A stretch of DNA of 64,000 nucleotides from Sedimentibacter sp. Lineage in GTDB: Bacteria > Bacillota > Clostridia > Tissierellales > Sedimentibacteraceae. The position numbers were made by a program, and so were the translations under genes. Shown here in pieces: positions 61,797 to 64,000 of the stretch. Every line of letters starts with the position of its first letter. The stretch's first letter is position 1. Location: contig JAHDLA010000022.1 in NCBI GenBank assembly GCA_018436705.1, forward strand, positions 62,001 through 126,000, written 5' to 3'. The notes under the pieces were generated by a model that saw only the letters and a program-made list of their open reading frames with translations, was not told the origin of the DNA and searched no databases.

Positions 61797-61920
61797 ATGG
61801 AACTGAAATTTGTTATCCCAAACGTAGAAAAGACATTCGGCAGTCTGGAATTTGCCGGGGGAAGACACGGGGACGTTTCACTTGTCTTTTCATGTATCTT
61901 ATCAAGACAAGGATACTGAG
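61797..61920 (+). pseudogene. Truncated DUF961 (Tn916 orf23/YdcP-like) gene
   Basis: ATG 61797 begins MELKFVIPNVEKTFGSLEFAG, the hallmark N-terminus of the DUF961 family at the start of Tn916-like transfer regions. After 21 codons the frame enters a MITE-like repeat at 61861 and stops at 61918-61920. The rest of the gene and of the element does not follow the repeat pair. It is a relic cut by the repeat or by an associated deletion. Confidence 0.8.
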
Positions 61921-62122
61921 TTATTGGCAAAAAGCAGTGCAGGAATCAATATAGTAGAATAATTCAGAAAATGTAATGTTACAATAACCCCGTCACTATA
62001 TAATAATTTAAACAAGCGAATATGCAAAGAGTAGCAGGAGAAAAGGATTACGGTAATATATAGTATAGGCTTAGACGAATAAACCAAGACAGGCGAAACG
62101 TCCCTATGTCTTCTATGTCTTC
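61861..62122. mobile_element. MITE/REP-like element, copy 1
   Basis: This ~262-bp non-coding element is bounded by imperfect inverted repeats of about 28 bp. The left end begins GAAGACACGGGGACGTTTCA and the right end reads GCGAAACGTCCCTATGTCTTC backwards-complementary to it. A second copy follows 40 bp later. It carries no ORF and would depend on a transposase elsewhere. Confidence 0.75.
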
Positions 62123-62161
62123 TTAATCTATCTCCCAAAAATTCGGGATAACATTTTCAGA

Positions 62162-62435
62162 AGACACGGGGAAGACACGGGGACGTTTCACATGTCTTTT
62201 CATGTATCTTATCAAGACAAGGATACTGAGTTATTTGCAAAAAGCAGTGCAGGAATCAACATAGTAAATAATTCAGAAAATGTAATATCACAATAATCAC
62301 GTCCCTATATAATAATTTAAACGAGCGAATATGCAAAGAGTAGCAGGAGAAAAGGATTATGGTGATATATATAGTATAGGCTTAGAGGAATAAACCAAGA
62401 CAGGCGAAACGTCCCGATGTCTTCCCGATGTCTTC
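62162..62435. mobile_element. MITE/REP-like element, copy 2
   Basis: This ~274-bp copy is about 90% identical by eye to copy 1, in the same orientation. Both ends carry a short tandem duplication of the terminal word (GAAGACACGGG twice on the left, GATGTCTTCCC twice on the right). The duplicated ends suggest nested insertion or slippage. Confidence 0.75.
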
Positions 62436-62620
62436 TGATATTGTGAAAAGAGTAAAATGAAATGGGAGGGACAAGACTATAGGTTTTGTCCCTTTATTAT
62501 TTTATAGTTGTATTAACAAAGCATATAAAGAAGTTACTGCTCCAATATTCGTAAAATGCCGCATACAGAAGTTGTAGCCAAGCTTAAAAAACGATAAATG
62601 GGTTATACTAATGATTTGAT
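62436..62620. other. Spacer with a terminator-like hairpin
   Basis: No gene is visible. GGGACAAGAC and GGTTTTGTCCC arms followed by TTTATTATTTT near 62468-62505 form a terminator-like hairpin. Confidence 0.5.
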
Positions 62621-62689
62621 TTATTGTTCCGATAATTTTGAAAGTATTATTCCGAATGCGTTGATATTATTCCGATAATTAGGTATAAT
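62621..62689 (+). promoter_or_regulatory. fic promoter with three operator-like repeats
   Basis: The -35 TTGATA (62661-62666), 17-bp gap and -10 TATAAT (62684-62689) are consensus-like. Three copies of an ATTATTCCGATAATT-type word, with cores TTCCGA at 62627, 62650 and 62670, lie at about two-turn spacing; the third lies inside the promoter spacer. They are candidate binding sites for the HTH domain of the Fic protein or another repressor. Confidence 0.65.
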
Positions 62690-62713
62690 ACTATGGATGG
62701 AGGGGTATTTATT

Positions 62714-63601
62714 ATGTTTATGAGTGTAAAGCAAGCAGCAGAAATATGGGGGATTTCGGATAGAAGAATAAGAGTTCTTTGTTCTCAGGGGAGAATTCCT
62801 GGTGCATATCAAGAAGGCCGAGGATGGAAAATTCCTATAGATGCAGTCAAACCTTCCGATGGAAGATATAAATCTACCGAAAGTCTGTTGGATATGATTG
62901 ACCGCAAAAAGAAGGAACTGGATACTAAACGTCCTTTGACAGAGGGTGAAGTAGCTAGACTGAATGAAGAGTTCATTGTAGAGTATATATACAACTCTAA
63001 TGCTATTGAAGGTAATACATTGACATTGCGTGAAACGGATATGGTTCTTCGTGGCCTTACTATAGATAAAAAACCTTTAAAAGACCATTTGGAAGCTGTT
63101 GGTCATAAAGAAGCCTTTGGGTTTGTCAGTGAACTGGTAAAAGATAATATTCAGATGAGTGAACGGATTATTAAGAAGATTCATTATTTGGTTCTTGCTG
63201 ATAAAAAAGATGACCGTGGTGTATACCGCCGTGTACCTGTTCGCATCATGGGTGCACAAAATGAACCAGTGCAGCCGTATCTCATTCAGCCTAAGATTGA
63301 ACAGTTGATGGTTGATTTTGCTGAAAGTACAGAACACATCGTAACAAAGCTGGCTCGTTTCCATATTGAGTTTGAAAGTATTCATCCTTTCATTGATGGA
63401 AACGGAAGAACAGGACGTCTGCTTGTTAACTTGGAACTGATGAAGGCCGGTTTCCCGCCTATCGATATTAAGTTCACCGATCGTATTTTATATTATAACG
63501 CTTTTGATGAATATCATGTAAAACACAATCTCTTTGCTATGGAAAAATTGTTTGCAAGATATGTTAATGAGCGTTTAAATATGTATTTGAAAATGTTATA
63601 G
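62714..63601 (+). CDS. Fic-family AMPylase with N-terminal HTH domain
   Basis: ATG 62714 follows GGAGGGG; the ATG at 62693 precedes that site. The 295-residue protein has a MerR/excisionase-like HTH (SVKQAAEIWGISDRRIRVLC, 4-23), the inhibitory motif SNAIEG (95-100, S-x3-E-G) and the catalytic Fic loop HPFIDGNGRTGR (224-235). Fic enzymes transfer AMP or other nucleotide groups to proteins. The inhibitory helix inside the same chain marks a self-inhibited class II enzyme. The HTH suggests autoregulation through the repeats in its promoter. Function may be stress control or toxin-like. Confidence 0.92.
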   Translation: MFMSVKQAAEIWGISDRRIRVLCSQGRIPGAYQEGRGWKIPIDAVKPSDGRYKSTESLLDMIDRKKKELDTKRPLTEGEVARLNEEFIVEYIYNSNAIEGNTLTLRETDMVLRGLTIDKKPLKDHLEAVGHKEAFGFVSELVKDNIQMSERIIKKIHYLVLADKKDDRGVYRRVPVRIMGAQNEPVQPYLIQPKIEQLMVDFAESTEHIVTKLARFHIEFESIHPFIDGNGRTGRLLVNLELMKAGFPPIDIKFTDRILYYNAFDEYHVKHNLFAMEKLFARYVNERLNMYLKML

Positions 63602-63822
63602 TTTTCTATCAGGAAATTTCTACGTTTTGGATGAAAAAGACGATGTTCATAAAACAGGTTGAAGAATATATTTTTATATTTCTACTTACAGAAATATGCT
63701 TAAAGAAATGCAGGAAAAATAGCTTGTCACAAATGTTGGTAACGGTAGGATGATATAGATGACATAGGGTGTTTCAATAAACAACATGCTTTTTTTGGTG
63801 CTTAAGGAGGATATAAAACAAG
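63602..63822. other. Spacer after fic
   Basis: I see no intact gene or clear signal in this stretch apart from the AAGGAGG ribosome site (63804-63810) of the following gene. Confidence 0.5.
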
Positions 63823-64000
63823 ATGAATATTAAAAAAATTGAACAACTTTCAAGTATGCCGTTGGATAAAGTTTCTGGTACAAACGAATGGTATTTTTCT
63901 GCCGAATGGACAGGTGACATTTATGAGGCTGAAGAAATAATACAAAATGGTCATGAGTTTGAAGGAACAACTATGTACCTGGTACGTTATCCTGATGGTA
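63823..64000 (+). CDS. 5' part of an unidentified gene, cut by the window edge
   Basis: ATG 63823 lies 12 bases after AAGGAGG. The 59 visible codons encode a soluble, acidic protein start (MNIKKIEQLSSMPLDKVSGT, then NEWYFSAEWTGDIYEAEE). No family is recognised and the rest lies outside the window. Confidence 0.6.
   Translation, partial: MNIKKIEQLSSMPLDKVSGTNEWYFSAEWTGDIYEAEEIIQNGHEFEGTTMYLVRYPDG

Noticed and set aside
61861..62435. CRISPR array
   Set aside because: Only two long repeat units with inverted ends and no regular short repeat-spacer pattern.

Overview
The window is AT-rich DNA whose genes use AGGAGG-type ribosome sites. The gene content (c-di-GMP-I riboswitch, CadC/CadA metal resistance, YIEGIA-type membrane protein, several large serine recombinases, MobP-type conjugation genes) points to a low-G+C anaerobic Firmicute, probably Clostridia or Tissierellia. 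I cannot name a species. No rRNA, tRNA, CRISPR array or core housekeeping block was seen, so almost the whole window reads as mobile or accessory DNA.

Region A (1-16.7 kb) is the conjugation module of an integrative conjugative element (ICE), running left to right: VirB4 ATPase, an amidoligase/gamma-glutamylcyclotransferase pair, an M23 peptidoglycan hydrolase, small ICE proteins (DUF6329-, DUF3846- and DUF6103-like), a probable oriT, a ribbon-helix-helix accessory protein, a MobP-type relaxase with a Sel1-repeat tail, a Toprim primase-like protein, the VirD4 coupling protein and a small HTH protein. An HD-Hsp90-like ATPase of unknown function sits between relaxase and primase.

Region B (16.7-40.6 kb) is a metal-resistance and envelope-protection island. 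It holds CadC, two stand-alone HMA proteins, CadA P-type ATPase, a ZIP transporter, a CDF exporter, LspA, a LysM-G5-M23 hydrolase, a DD-carboxypeptidase, an OmpR-type two-component system, a membrane foldase with two parvulin domains, and an SPFH operon whose first product fuses a CDF transporter to an HflK domain. It also holds a lytic transglycosylase, a MoxR-VWA pair, and a riboswitch-controlled secreted transglutaminase. Decayed copies of P-type ATPase and CadC genes are scattered through it. Three promoters share one CadC-like operator layout, which suggests that the envelope genes belong to the metal regulon.

Region C (41-50.1 kb) is a YIEGIA/capping-subunit pair, an ImmR/ImmA-like regulator-protease pair with divergent promoters, a sigma-like gene with a leader ORF and a ribosome-site-masking hairpin, a structured non-coding stretch, and three tandem serine recombinase genes of which the middle one lacks the catalytic domain. 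It looks like the regulatory and integration end of an ICE.

Region D (50.5-61.5 kb) is a defence island: Gabija (gajAB), a SieB-like superinfection-exclusion protein, the AbiE toxin-antitoxin pair with a palindromic operator over its promoter, then a fourth serine recombinase closely related to the third, then an ABC-three-component (ABC-3C) system with an extra small membrane protein.

Region E (61.5-64 kb) holds fragments of a Tn916-type element cut by a tandem pair of MITE/REP-like repeats, a Fic AMPylase with an HTH domain and a repeat-based operator, and the start of an unidentified gene cut by the window edge. The most unusual items are the CDF-HflK fusion operon, the HD-Hsp90 cargo gene, the leader-controlled sigma-like gene, the extra ABC-3C membrane partner and the recombinase-bracketed defence island.
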